DNA of 64,000 bases. Source: Pseudonocardiaceae bacterium. GTDB taxonomy: Bacteria > Actinomycetota > Actinomycetes > Mycobacteriales > Pseudonocardiaceae. The stretch is from positions 1 through 64,000 of the forward strand of contig WHSY01000012.1 in assembly GCA_009379815.1 (NCBI GenBank), read 5' to 3'. How positions within the stretch are numbered: position 1 is the first letter of the stretch; each line of letters begins with the position of its first letter. A model generated the notes under the pieces. It was not told the DNA's origin and did no database searches. It worked only from the letters and a program-made list of their open reading frames with translations. Shown here piece by piece: positions 36,802-45,298 of this stretch. The position numbers were made by a program, and so were the translations under genes.

Positions 36802-38258
36802 GACGGGTCCGTCCATTCCTGGTAGCGGGCCTTCCACTGCGCGCCGAACGGGTAGAGGGTGGTGATCGCGTGCCCGGTGCGGACCTGCTCGGCGACGAAC
36901 CGTTCCTGGCGCTCCTGCTCGACCGCGGCCGCGGCGACGTCGGCCGCGAGCGCGGCCGGGATCACCACGACGCCGTCGTCGTCACCGGCCAGGACGTCGC
37001 CCGGCTGCACCAGCGCACCGCCACAGCCGATCGCGACGTCGATCTCCCAGGGAACGTGCCTGCGGCCGAGCACGGCGGGATGCGCACCGCCGTGGAAGAC
37101 CGGGATGTCCAGCTCGCCCACCGCGGCGACGTCGCGCAGGCCGCCGTCGGTCACGATGGCCGCCGCACCGCGCACCTGGGCGCGCAACGCGAGGATGTCG
37201 CCGATGGTGCCCGCGGTGGTATCGCCGCGCGCCTCCATCACGAGCACCTCGCCGGGGCCGACCGTCTCGACGGCCTGCTTCTGCGGGTTGAAGCCGCCGC
37301 CGCGCTCGGTGAACAGGTCCTCGCGCAGCGGCAGGTAGCGCAGCGTGCGGGCCACCCCGACGAACCGGCTGCCGCCCCTGGCCGGGTGCACGCCGTCGAT
37401 CGAGACCGCGTCCAGCCCGTGCCGCCGCAGCTGCGCGGCCAGGGTGGCCACCCCGACGCGGGACAGCTGCGCGAGAAGCTCCTCGCCGGGAGCCGTCGCC
37501 GCGGGTCGCGCCGCACCGTGCGCCGTGGCCCGCAGCGCGTCGTCGACGCTGGGCTGCGCCCCGTACGACGCGAGCGCGGGGCCCTCGACCACGGCGCTGC
37601 GCAGCCGGCCGGTACCGGCGGGGTGGGCCGGGTCGAGGCTGTCGACCTCGACCTCGACCACGTCGCCCGGTCCGATCACCGACGCCCCGGCAGGCGTGCC
37701 GGTGAGGATCACGTCTCCGCGCTCCAGTGTGGACAGCCGGGAGAGGTCGGCGACGAGCTCGGCGAAACCGAACAGCAGGTCCCCGGAGGAGTCCGACTGT
37801 GCCAACCTTCCGTTGACCCAGGTCCGCACCCGCAGCCTCGCGGGATCCACCTCGGCTGCCGGCAGCAGGCGCGGGCCGACCGGGGTGAAGCCGTCACCGC
37901 TCTTCGAGCGCAGGTTGGATCCTGCGTCGGCGTGGCGGAGATCGTAGAGACCCAGGTCGTTCGCGGCCGTCACCCACCCGACGTGGCTCCAGGCCCGGGC
38001 GGCGTCGACCCGCAACGCCGGCTCGGCGATCACCAGCGCGATCTCGCCCTCGAATCCCAGCAGCTCGGTGCCCGCCGGACGAACCACCTCGCCGCTGCCG
38101 GCCAGCGAGGACGGCGCCTTCAGGAAGTAGGAGCCGAAGGCCGGGACGTGTCCACGCTGGGCGGCCCGGCTGCGGTAGTTCAGGTGCACCGCGACGATCT
38201 TGCCGGGGCGCGATCCGAGCTCGGCCGTGACCGGGTCACCGGGCATCGGTTCGGTCAC
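36798..38258 (-). CDS. Fusion protein: fumarylacetoacetate-hydrolase (HpaG-like) domain + RraA-like aldolase/decarboxylase domain
   Basis: 486 residues from a GTG preceded by GAGGAGGAG. Residues of about 18-235 form a FAH-fold domain (GFEGEIALVI, DLGLYDLRHAD, LTGTPAGASVIGPGDVVEVEV), as in HpaG/HpcE decarboxylase-isomerases. Residues of about 255-470 form an RraA/class II pyruvate-aldolase domain (GDTTAGTIGDILALRAQ, then IVTDGGLRDVAAV with the Arg-Asp pair). No separate HpaI or HpaF gene is seen, so the second domain may supply the terminal aldolase. It is the first gene of the operon. The length of the joined protein is the sum of two normal families. Confidence 0.87.
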   Translation of the reverse strand: MTEPMPGDPVTAELGSRPGKIVAVHLNYRSRAAQRGHVPAFGSYFLKAPSSLAGSGEVVRPAGTELLGFEGEIALVIAEPALRVDAARAWSHVGWVTAANDLGLYDLRHADAGSNLRSKSGDGFTPVGPRLLPAAEVDPARLRVRTWVNGRLAQSDSSGDLLFGFAELVADLSRLSTLERGDVILTGTPAGASVIGPGDVVEVEVDSLDPAHPAGTGRLRSAVVEGPALASYGAQPSVDDALRATAHGAARPAATAPGEELLAQLSRVGVATLAAQLRRHGLDAVSIDGVHPARGGSRFVGVARTLRYLPLREDLFTERGGGFNPQKQAVETVGPGEVLVMEARGDTTAGTIGDILALRAQVRGAAAIVTDGGLRDVAAVGELDIPVFHGGAHPAVLGRRHVPWEIDVAIGCGGALVQPGDVLAGDDDGVVVIPAALAADVAAAAVEQERQERFVAEQVRTGHAITTLYPFGAQWKARYQEWTDPS

Positions 38259-38281
38259 GAACTCCTCCTCCCCTCGTCGCT

Positions 38282-38365
38282 GTGTACGAAATCATATATG
38301 GTGACCGGCCGTGAAGCCTTCAGGCTTCCGTGCTAAGCCGGATCGTGTAAGCAATCACATACGGT
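38282..38365. promoter_or_regulatory. Divergent hpa/metE-like control region with two 21-bp direct repeats
   Basis: Two copies of a 21-bp element (38282-38302 and 38345-38365) share 17 of 21 bases. Each starts with GTGTA and ends AATCAYATAYGGT. Their starts are 63 bp apart, six helical turns. Between them is a 7-bp inverted repeat with a 2-bp spacer (38313-38328). The layout fits an operator pair for the GntR regulator controlling both transcripts. Confidence 0.55.
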
Positions 38366-38376
38366 CAGGAGGCCGG

Positions 38377-39093
38377 ATGGCTGACCGCGCCACCCCACCG
38401 TTCCGCGCCGACCACGTCGGCAGCCTGCTGCGGCCCGAGCCCTTGCACCGGGCCCGCGAGCAGCACGCGTCCGGAGAACTCGCTGCCGCCTACGCGGCCG
38501 AGATCCGCGACCTGCACGAGCTGGGATGCACCTACCTGCAGCTCGACGACACCAGCCTCGCCTACCTCAACGACCCGAGGCAGCGGGAGATGATCGGCCG
38601 ACTGGGCGGGGACTCCGAGAACCAGCACCTGCGCAACATCGAGGCCATCAACGCCGCACTGACCGACCGCCCCGCCGGCATGACGATCACCATCCACATG
38701 TGCCGGGGCAACTTCCGCTCCTCCTGGGTGGCCGAGGGCGGCTACGACTACGTCGCCGAGGCGCTGTTCACCCAGCTCGCCGTCGACGGCTTCTTCCTCG
38801 AGTACGACGACGAGCGCTCCGGCGGGTTCGCTCCGCTGCGCTTCGTCCCGCCCGACAAGACCGTGGTGCTCGGCCTGGTCACCACCAAGCGCGGCGACCT
38901 GGAGTCCGCGGATGACCTGGTCCGGCGGATCGAGCAGGCAAGCCGCTACGTCGACATCGACCAGCTCTGCCTCTCGCCCCAGTGCGGGTTCTCCTCCACG
39001 GTCGACGGCAACGACCTCAGCTACGACCAGCAGGTCGCCAAGCTCGCCCTGGTGGTCGAGGTCGCCGAGGTCGCCGACCGGGTCTGGGGGTGA
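38377..39093 (+). CDS. MetE-like (cobalamin-independent methionine synthase C-terminal family) protein, internally deleted
   Basis: 238 residues from an ATG behind AGGAGG. The usual family length is about 366 residues (see the copy at 42916). The N-terminal FRADHVGSLLRP and the C-terminal half are normal, and the zinc ligands HMC, the Glu in LEYDDERSGGF and the Cys in LSPQCGF are retained. About 125 residues, including the SDGEY/RRS loop, are missing at residues 34-38, joined in frame at a short Ala-rich sequence. Zinc can still bind, but the barrel is incomplete, so activity is doubtful. It is divergent from the hpa operon. Confidence 0.75.
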   Translation: MADRATPPFRADHVGSLLRPEPLHRAREQHASGELAAAYAAEIRDLHELGCTYLQLDDTSLAYLNDPRQREMIGRLGGDSENQHLRNIEAINAALTDRPAGMTITIHMCRGNFRSSWVAEGGYDYVAEALFTQLAVDGFFLEYDDERSGGFAPLRFVPPDKTVVLGLVTTKRGDLESADDLVRRIEQASRYVDIDQLCLSPQCGFSSTVDGNDLSYDQQVAKLALVVEVAEVADRVWG

Positions 39094-39100
39094 GCAGGCC

Positions 39101-40918
39101 GTGGCCCGCATCCTGACCACCCACGTGGGCAGCCTCGTCCGGCCCCCGGAGCTCGTCGGGCACCTGCGGGCGATCGAAGCCGGGGAACCGCACGACCGCT
39201 CGGCCTACTCGGCGTGCCTCCGGCGCTCGGTGCACGACGTCGTCGCGCGGCAGGCCGAGGCCGGGCTCGATCTGGTCAGTGACGGCGAGTTCGGCAAGAC
39301 GGTCAGCTGGTCGCGCTACGTCCGCGAGCGGTTGGCCGGGTTCAGCGAGCGTCCCGCAGGAGAGGCCGGCGGCACCGTCCTGCCGGGCACCGACAAGCGC
39401 CGGTTCGGAGAGTTCTACGCCGAGTACGAGACGACCCAGGGGTTCACCGGCTCGCTGGGCGGCTGGGTGTGCACCGGTCCGGTGCGCTACGTCGGGCACG
39501 ACGCGGTGCGCCGCGACATCGACACCCTGCAGGCAGCCCTGGCCGAGGTGGACGTCTGCGGCGGCTTCCTCCCGGTCGTGGCCCCGGCGAGCGTGGTCCC
39601 GCTGCGGGCCGACGAGTACTACCCCGACGAGGCCTCCTATGTCTTCGCCGTCGCCGACGCCCTGGCCGTCGAGTACCGCACGATCGTGGACGCGGGGCTG
39701 GGACTGCAGGTCGACGACGCCTGGCTCGCGTCGATGTACGACACGATGGTCCCCGCCCGTTCGATCACCGAGTACCGGGAGTGGGCGGAACTGCGCGTCG
39801 AGGCGCTCAACCGGGCACTCGACGGAATCCCGCCCGACAGGGTGCGCTACCACGTCTGTTTCGGCAGCTGGAACGCACCGCACGTGGGGGACGCCCCGCT
39901 GCGCGAGATCCTCGACCTGATCCTTCGGGTCCGGGCCGGCGGCTACTCGCTCGAGCAGGCGAACCCACGACACGAGCACGAGTGGCGCATTTGGGAGGAC
40001 GTGGCACTGCCGGCGGACAAGGTCCTGCTGCCCGGTCTGGTCAGCCACGCGACCAACGTCGTCGAGCATCCCGAGCTCGTCGCGCAACGCATCGTCCGCC
40101 TCGCCCGGCTGGTCGGTCCCGAGCGGGTCGTCGCCAGCACCGACTGCGGCTTCGCACAGGGACCGTTCGCCCTCTCGGAGTGCAGCTTCACCGCCGAGCC
40201 GGGACAGGTCCACGCCGTGATCGGCCCCAACGGTGCCGGCAAGTCGACCCTGTTCAACGCACTGTGCGGGATCTACCGGCCGGCCGCGGGCAGCATCCGG
40301 TTGGACGGCACCGAGCTGGTGGGCCGCCGCCCGGACAGCGTGGCGGCGCTCGGAGTAGGCCGCGCGTTCCAGAACAGCTCGATGGTCGCGGGGCTGAGCG
40401 TGGCGGACAACCTGCTGCTCGGCCGGCACCGGCTCACCCGTTCCGGGTTGCTGTCCACCGGGCTACGCCTGCCCCGGGCGCGCCACGAGGAACGCGACGC
40501 GCGGCTGCGGGTTCGGGAGGTCGCCGCGTTCCTGGGTACCGAGGAGCTGCTGGCACTCCCGGCGGCCGAGTTGGCCTACGGCGCTCAGAAGCGGGTCGAC
40601 ATCGCGCGGGCGCTGTGTACCGAACCCCGCCTGCTGCTGCTCGACGAGCCCGCGGCGGGCATGCCCGCACACGAGAAGGTGGCCATGCGCGACACCGTCC
40701 GCCGGATCGCCGTCGACCTGGGGATGACGGTGCTGCTGGTGGAGCACGACATGGGCCTGGTGATGTCCATCTCCGACCGGGTCACCGTGCTGGACTTCGG
40801 CACCGTCATCGCCGGCGGCACCCCGACGCAGATCCGTACCGATCCCGAGGTCATCCGGGCCTACCTCGGCCGTGCCCACGGTGATGCCGCCAGCCTGCTC
40901 GACGAACCCACCGGATGA
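39101..40918 (+). CDS. Chimeric MetE-like protein fused in frame to a LivG-type ABC ATPase
   Basis: 605 residues. Residues 1-354 form a MetE-like barrel (VSDGEFGK, YHVCFGSW, STDCGFAQG with zinc Cys). Around residue 354 (nt 40160) the frame passes directly into an ABC ATPase: ALSECSF, Walker A GPNGAGKST, Walker B LLLLDEPAAGM, LVEHDMGLV, AYLGRA. The MetE part lacks its usual final segment of about 30 residues. The ATPase lacks its first 15-20 residues. LivF and substrate-binding genes normally found between are absent. A deletion joining two genes is the simplest explanation. The GTG start has only a weak ribosome site. Confidence 0.78.
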   Translation: MARILTTHVGSLVRPPELVGHLRAIEAGEPHDRSAYSACLRRSVHDVVARQAEAGLDLVSDGEFGKTVSWSRYVRERLAGFSERPAGEAGGTVLPGTDKRRFGEFYAEYETTQGFTGSLGGWVCTGPVRYVGHDAVRRDIDTLQAALAEVDVCGGFLPVVAPASVVPLRADEYYPDEASYVFAVADALAVEYRTIVDAGLGLQVDDAWLASMYDTMVPARSITEYREWAELRVEALNRALDGIPPDRVRYHVCFGSWNAPHVGDAPLREILDLILRVRAGGYSLEQANPRHEHEWRIWEDVALPADKVLLPGLVSHATNVVEHPELVAQRIVRLARLVGPERVVASTDCGFAQGPFALSECSFTAEPGQVHAVIGPNGAGKSTLFNALCGIYRPAAGSIRLDGTELVGRRPDSVAALGVGRAFQNSSMVAGLSVADNLLLGRHRLTRSGLLSTGLRLPRARHEERDARLRVREVAAFLGTEELLALPAAELAYGAQKRVDIARALCTEPRLLLLDEPAAGMPAHEKVAMRDTVRRIAVDLGMTVLLVEHDMGLVMSISDRVTVLDFGTVIAGGTPTQIRTDPEVIRAYLGRAHGDAASLLDEPTG

Positions 40919-41793
40919 GGACGGGCTGTCGATCGGCGCCGTCTACGCCCTGATCGCGCTCGGGCTGGTCGTCATCTTCAAGGCGTCCCGGGTGGTGAAC
41001 TTCGCGCATCCGGCCCTGCTGGTGCTGGGGACCTATGTGATCGCCAGCGCGCACACCGTGCACGGGCTGCCGTTCGCGGGGGCCGTGCTGCTGGGCCTCG
41101 CGGTGACGGTAGCCGTCGCGGTGCTCGTCGACCGGGTACTGATCCGGCATTTCCAGCGGACCAACGCGGTGGTGGCCGCCAGCATCATGACGATCGGCTT
41201 GAGCGTGGTGCTGTCGACCGAGGCCGATCGGCGGATCGGGGCCCGGATCCTGCCCACCGGGGACCCCTGGGGCAATGACGTGGTCGACGTGCTCGGGGTG
41301 TCCGTGCCCGCCACCCGGCTCGCCGCGCTGGCGGTCAGCGCGGTACTCATCCTCGTGTTCTGGCAGTGGTTGCACCGAAGCGACTTCGGGATCGCGATGC
41401 GCGCCGCCGCGGAGGACCCCGAGATCGCGTCGCTGATGGGGGTGCGGCTGGGGCCGGGTGTCGGCCACCGCGTGGGCGGTGGCAGGCGGGCTCGCGGTGG
41501 TGGCCGGGGTGTTCCTGGTCGGCTACCCCAACCCGGGGCTGAGTATCTCGGCGGAGGCGGTCGCGCTCCGGGCGCTGCCCGCGGCGATCATCGGTGGGCT
41601 GGATTCCACCAGCGGCGCCGTCGTCGGCGGACTGCTGGTCGGACTCGCCGAGACGCTGGCCGGCGGCTACCAGAACGAACTGCTCTTCCTCGGCCGAGGG
41701 TTCGACCAGGTGGCGCCCTACCTGCTCATGCTGATCGTGCTGATCATCCGCCCCGCCGGGCTGTTCGGCACCCGCGAGGCGGCCCGTGTCTAG
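40884..41793 (+). pseudogene. livH: LivH-type permease gene disrupted by a +1 frameshift
   Basis: GLSIGAVYALIALG, RVVNFAHPALLVLGTYV and IGGLDSTSGAVVGGLLVG, RPAGLFG identify LivH. The first part reads in the frame of 40884 up to LMGVRLG. The second part continues in the next frame (RVSATAWAVAGG...) and ends at 41793. One extra C at 41454-41455 explains the shift. The N-terminus is also odd: the usual hydrophobic start is replaced by a Pro/Cys-rich stretch overlapping the ATPase gene. Either a pseudogene or a sequencing error in a GGGGCCGGG run. If broken, the transporter is dead. Confidence 0.8.
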
Positions 41794-42919
41794 CCTACCC
41801 CGGCCCCCGGCCCGACGGGTGGTGCGCGACGCGGCGCTGGTCGCCGTCGCGGTGGTGGCGCTCGCGCTACCGCTCTATGTCGGCGGGTTCTGGTTGCAAC
41901 TGGGCTCGTTCGCCTTCGCCGCCGCTGTCGGCGCGATCGGCCTGGCGATCCTGTTCGGCCGGGTCGGGCAGCTGTCCCTCGCGCACGCGTTCTTCCTGGC
42001 CGTGGGCGCCTACGGCTACATCTGGCTCGCCTCCCCGAGCGGGGACGACTCCTGGGGCCTCGGGCTGCCCAGCCTGCTGGCACTGGCCCTCGCCGCCGTG
42101 CTCGCCTCGCTGGCCGGCTGGGCGTTCAGCCCGATCGCCGCACGGCTGCGGGGCCTGTATCTCGGGGTCGCCTCACTCGCGCTGGTGTTCCTGGGCCAGC
42201 ACATCCTGTTCACCGCGGAGCCGCTCACCGGCGGCTACAACGGCCGACCGGTGCCGACCCTGGCCGTCGGCGGGGTGCAACTGTCCGGCTCGCAGCCCGA
42301 GCTCGTGGCGTTCAACGTCCTGATCGGGCGCGACGAGCGGCTGTGGTATCTGACGCTGGCCGTGCTCGTCGTGGCGGCGGTGTTCGCGGTCGCCGTGCTG
42401 CGTGGCCGGGTCGGCCGGGCTTTCGTCGCGATCCGCGACGCGGAGGTCCCCGCAGCGACCCTCGGCGTGAACCTGGGCCGGTACCGCGCCATGGCGTTCG
42501 CGCTCTCCAGCGGGTACGCCGGCCTCGCCGGAGCGCTGCTGGCGCTGCTGTTCCAGCGCGTCGTGCCGGACTACTGGGGGCTGCTGCTCTCGCTGCAGTA
42601 CCTGGCCATGGTCGTCATCGGCGGGTCGGCCTCGATCGGCGGCGCCATCCTGGGCGCGACCTTCGTCTCGTCGCTGCCGATCCTGCTGCAGCGCTACGGC
42701 GACGCCATCCCCGGTGTCAGCACCGCGCTGGGCTCGGGACTGGGGCCCGCGGTCGTCGCCCAGTTCTGCTACGGCGCGTTGATCATCGCGGTCCTCGTGG
42801 CCGAACCGCGCGGGCTCGTCGCGCTTCTCGGCCGCATCCGCCGCAGGCGTCCGGGCACCCCGGGCGCCGACCGTCGCGCCGAACCCGAACCCGCGCTATC
42901 GATGAGGAGCCAGCAATGA
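41786..42919 (+). CDS. livM: LivM-type ABC transporter permease
   Basis: 377 residues with a GTG that overlaps the livH stop region. ILFGRVGQLSLAHAFFLAVGAYGYIW, LTGGYNGRP, IRDAEVPAATLGVNLGRYR and VVIGGSASIGG are LivM hallmarks; the C-terminal tail is a long basic extension. It appears intact, but its partners (LivH, LivG, LivF, binding protein) are broken or absent here. The stop overlaps the next MetE-like gene. Confidence 0.9.
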   Translation: MSSLPRPPARRVVRDAALVAVAVVALALPLYVGGFWLQLGSFAFAAAVGAIGLAILFGRVGQLSLAHAFFLAVGAYGYIWLASPSGDDSWGLGLPSLLALALAAVLASLAGWAFSPIAARLRGLYLGVASLALVFLGQHILFTAEPLTGGYNGRPVPTLAVGGVQLSGSQPELVAFNVLIGRDERLWYLTLAVLVVAAVFAVAVLRGRVGRAFVAIRDAEVPAATLGVNLGRYRAMAFALSSGYAGLAGALLALLFQRVVPDYWGLLLSLQYLAMVVIGGSASIGGAILGATFVSSLPILLQRYGDAIPGVSTALGSGLGPAVVAQFCYGALIIAVLVAEPRGLVALLGRIRRRRPGTPGADRRAEPEPALSMRSQQ

Positions 42920-44016
42920 CCACCGCCCCCCGAGCCGATCATGTCGGCAGCCTGCTGCGGCCACCGTCGCTGCTCCTGGCCCGCGACGACGCCGCGGCCG
43001 GACGTCTCGGCCCCGACGCTGTGCGCACCGCCGAGGACGAGGCGATCGGCGAGGCGCTGCGGCTGCAGCGCCAGGTCGGGCTGGAGATCTTCTCCGACGG
43101 CGAGTACCGCCGCCGCTCCTTCCTGTCCGAACTCGCTGCTGCCGTGGACGGCTTCACCGACGGCCACAGCGAGATGCGCTGGAAGGGCGACGACAACCAG
43201 CCGGACATGCGCAGCACCTCGAAGATCGTCGGCGCGACGCTGCGCAAGCGCCGCCGAATGACCGAGGCCGAGGTCGCGTTCCTGCACGAGCACGCACCCG
43301 GCCCGTTCAAGACCACGGTGCCGGAGTTCTCCTACTTCCCGCTGTCGAGCTGGCAGCCCGACGTCAGCGGCGGCGCCTATCCGCGGCGAGAGGACCTGTT
43401 CGACGACCTGTCCGCGATCGTTCGCAGCGAGGTGGAAGCGCTGCAGGCCGACGGGGTGAGCTACATCCAGCTCGACTCGGTCGGGTTCGCCACGCTCGTC
43501 GACGACGATCACCGCGAGTGGCTGGCCGGTACCGGCACCGACCCCGACAGCTACGTCGCGGCGGCTGCGGAGGCGCTGCAGCGGTGCCTGCAGGGCCTGC
43601 GGTGCGACGGGGTCACGCTCGCGATGCACATGTGCCGGGGGAACAGCCGTAACCGGTGGCTGGCCAGCGGCGGCTACGACCGCATCGCGGCGGAGGTGTT
43701 CGGCCGAGTGCCGGTGGATCGGTGGCTGCTGGAGTACGACACCGAGCGGGCCGGCGGCTTCGAGCCACTGCGGCACGTACCCGACGGCGCCACCGTCGTC
43801 CTGGGTCTGGTCAGCACCAAGACGTCGCGGCTGGAAGACCCCGACGACCTGGTGCGGCGGGTCGAGGAGGCCTCGGCGTACGTACCGGTGGAGCGCCTGG
43901 CGCTGTCCCCGCAGTGCGGCTTCGCCTCCGTCGCCGAGGGCAACGCGCTGAGCTGGGACGACCAGCGGCGCAAGCTCGAACTGGTCGTCAGCACCTCGCA
44001 GCGGATCTGGGGGTAG
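42916..44016 (+). CDS. MetE-like zinc methyltransferase-family protein, full length
   Basis: 366 residues. The ATG overlaps livM, behind GAGGAG. It is a barrel homologous to the C-terminal half of cobalamin-independent methionine synthase. FSDGEYRRRSFL is the substrate loop. Zinc ligands HMC, the Glu in LLEYDTERAGGF and the Cys in LSPQCGF are present. The family also contains epoxyalkane:coenzyme M transferases and other thiol alkyltransferases, so methionine synthesis is not implied. It is one of three paralogues in this locus, followed immediately by a P450. Confidence 0.87.
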   Translation: MTTAPRADHVGSLLRPPSLLLARDDAAAGRLGPDAVRTAEDEAIGEALRLQRQVGLEIFSDGEYRRRSFLSELAAAVDGFTDGHSEMRWKGDDNQPDMRSTSKIVGATLRKRRRMTEAEVAFLHEHAPGPFKTTVPEFSYFPLSSWQPDVSGGAYPRREDLFDDLSAIVRSEVEALQADGVSYIQLDSVGFATLVDDDHREWLAGTGTDPDSYVAAAAEALQRCLQGLRCDGVTLAMHMCRGNSRNRWLASGGYDRIAAEVFGRVPVDRWLLEYDTERAGGFEPLRHVPDGATVVLGLVSTKTSRLEDPDDLVRRVEEASAYVPVERLALSPQCGFASVAEGNALSWDDQRRKLELVVSTSQRIWG

Positions 44017-44018
44017 TG

Positions 44019-45260
44019 ATGCCCGGCTGTCCCGTCGCCTCGTCCTTCGACCCCTTCGCCGCCGGCTACCTGGCCGACCCGTACCCGCACCTCGCGGCCG
44101 TGCGGGACCGGACACCGGCGTTCTACGTGCCGGAGCTGGACATGTGGGTGGTCACGCGGTACGCGGACATCGAGGCGATCTTCTCCGACGTCGAGACCTT
44201 CTCCGCGCGCATCGCCCAGGACCCGGTGTTTCCACTGGCGGAGCAGGCCCGTGCCGCGCTCGTCGAGGGCGGTTTCCGTGCCGGCGCGACGATGTCGAAC
44301 TGCGACCCCCCGAAGCACACCCGGATCCGCCGGCACAACATGCGGGCCTTCTCCGCCCGTCGCATCTCGGTGCTGGAGCCGAAGGTGGCTGCCAAGGCCG
44401 AGGAACTCGTCGGCCGGATGCTGGCCGCTGAGCGGTTCGACGCCGTCGCCGGCCTGACCTACCCGCTACCGGCGTACATGATCTTCACGCTGATCGGGTT
44501 CCCGCCCCGGGACACCGAGATGCTCAAGAGCTGGTGCGGCAACCGGATGGCGTTCTCCTGGGGCCGCCCGTCGCCGGCGGAGCAGGCCGAGATCGCCGTC
44601 GGCATGGCGCGGTACTGGCGATACTGCGAGCAGTTCGTCAGCGACCGTCTCGCGGACCCACAGGACGACTTCACCAGCGATCACCTCGCGGTCCACCGTG
44701 CCGACCCCGAGGCACTGACCCTCGACGAGATCACCGGTGTGATCTACGGGCTCAGCTTCGCCGGGCACGAGACCACCACAAACCTGACCAGCAACGCGAT
44801 CCGGCGGCTCCTCGAGCATCGCGACCAGTGGGAGGCGCTGTGCGCCGACCCGTCGTTGATCAGCGGTGCCGTCGAGGAGGTACTGCGCTACGACACGAGC
44901 GTCGTCGCGTGGCGCCGCGTGACCACTCGCCCGACGCGCATCGGCGAGGTCGAGGTCGGCGCCGAGGCCAAGCTCATGCTGCTGCTGGCCGGCTCCGGAC
45001 GCGACCCGGCTCGTTTCGCCGCACCCGACACCTTCGACGTGCGCCGCGTCGACGCGGCCCGGCATCTGGCTTTCGGCCGGGGCATCCACTTCTGCCTGGG
45101 TGCCCCGCTCGCCCGGATGGAGGTCCGCATCGTGCTCGAGCTGCTCACCCGGCTCGCCCCGGACCTGGAGCTCGTGCCCGACCAGGTGTTCACGTTCCCG
45201 CCCAACATCTCCTTCCGCGGTCCACAGCAGCTGTGGCTGCAGCACGGCCCGCGCCGCTGA
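44019..45260 (+). CDS. Cytochrome P450
   Basis: 413 residues from the ATG at 44019 (2 bp after the MetE-like stop). The I-helix AGHETTT lies near residue 247, the K-helix ExxR reads EVLR, and the heme loop FGRGIHFCLG places the Cys ligand near residue 359. All P450 essentials are intact. Redox partners (ferredoxin, reductase) are not encoded nearby. It may hydroxylate or O-demethylate a substrate whose alkyl group is taken up by the MetE-like proteins; this is inference from neighbourhood. Confidence 0.92.
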   Translation: MPGCPVASSFDPFAAGYLADPYPHLAAVRDRTPAFYVPELDMWVVTRYADIEAIFSDVETFSARIAQDPVFPLAEQARAALVEGGFRAGATMSNCDPPKHTRIRRHNMRAFSARRISVLEPKVAAKAEELVGRMLAAERFDAVAGLTYPLPAYMIFTLIGFPPRDTEMLKSWCGNRMAFSWGRPSPAEQAEIAVGMARYWRYCEQFVSDRLADPQDDFTSDHLAVHRADPEALTLDEITGVIYGLSFAGHETTTNLTSNAIRRLLEHRDQWEALCADPSLISGAVEEVLRYDTSVVAWRRVTTRPTRIGEVEVGAEAKLMLLLAGSGRDPARFAAPDTFDVRRVDAARHLAFGRGIHFCLGAPLARMEVRIVLELLTRLAPDLELVPDQVFTFPPNISFRGPQQLWLQHGPRR

Positions 45261-45262
45261 GG

Positions 45263-45298
45263 AGCTGCCTCCCGAGGCGTCCGATCCGCGAGGCGGCT
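45263..45298. terminator. Possible bidirectional terminator between convergent P450 and livF genes
   Basis: AGCTGCCTC (45263-45271) pairs with GAGGCGGCT (45290-45298) across an 18-nt loop, with one G-U pair, spanning the short convergent gap. Confidence 0.35.

Noticed and set aside
41440-41470. Programmed frameshifting in livH
   Set aside because: No slippery heptamer with a stop and downstream structure, and intact livH relatives in this same window need no shift; mutation or sequencing error is simpler.
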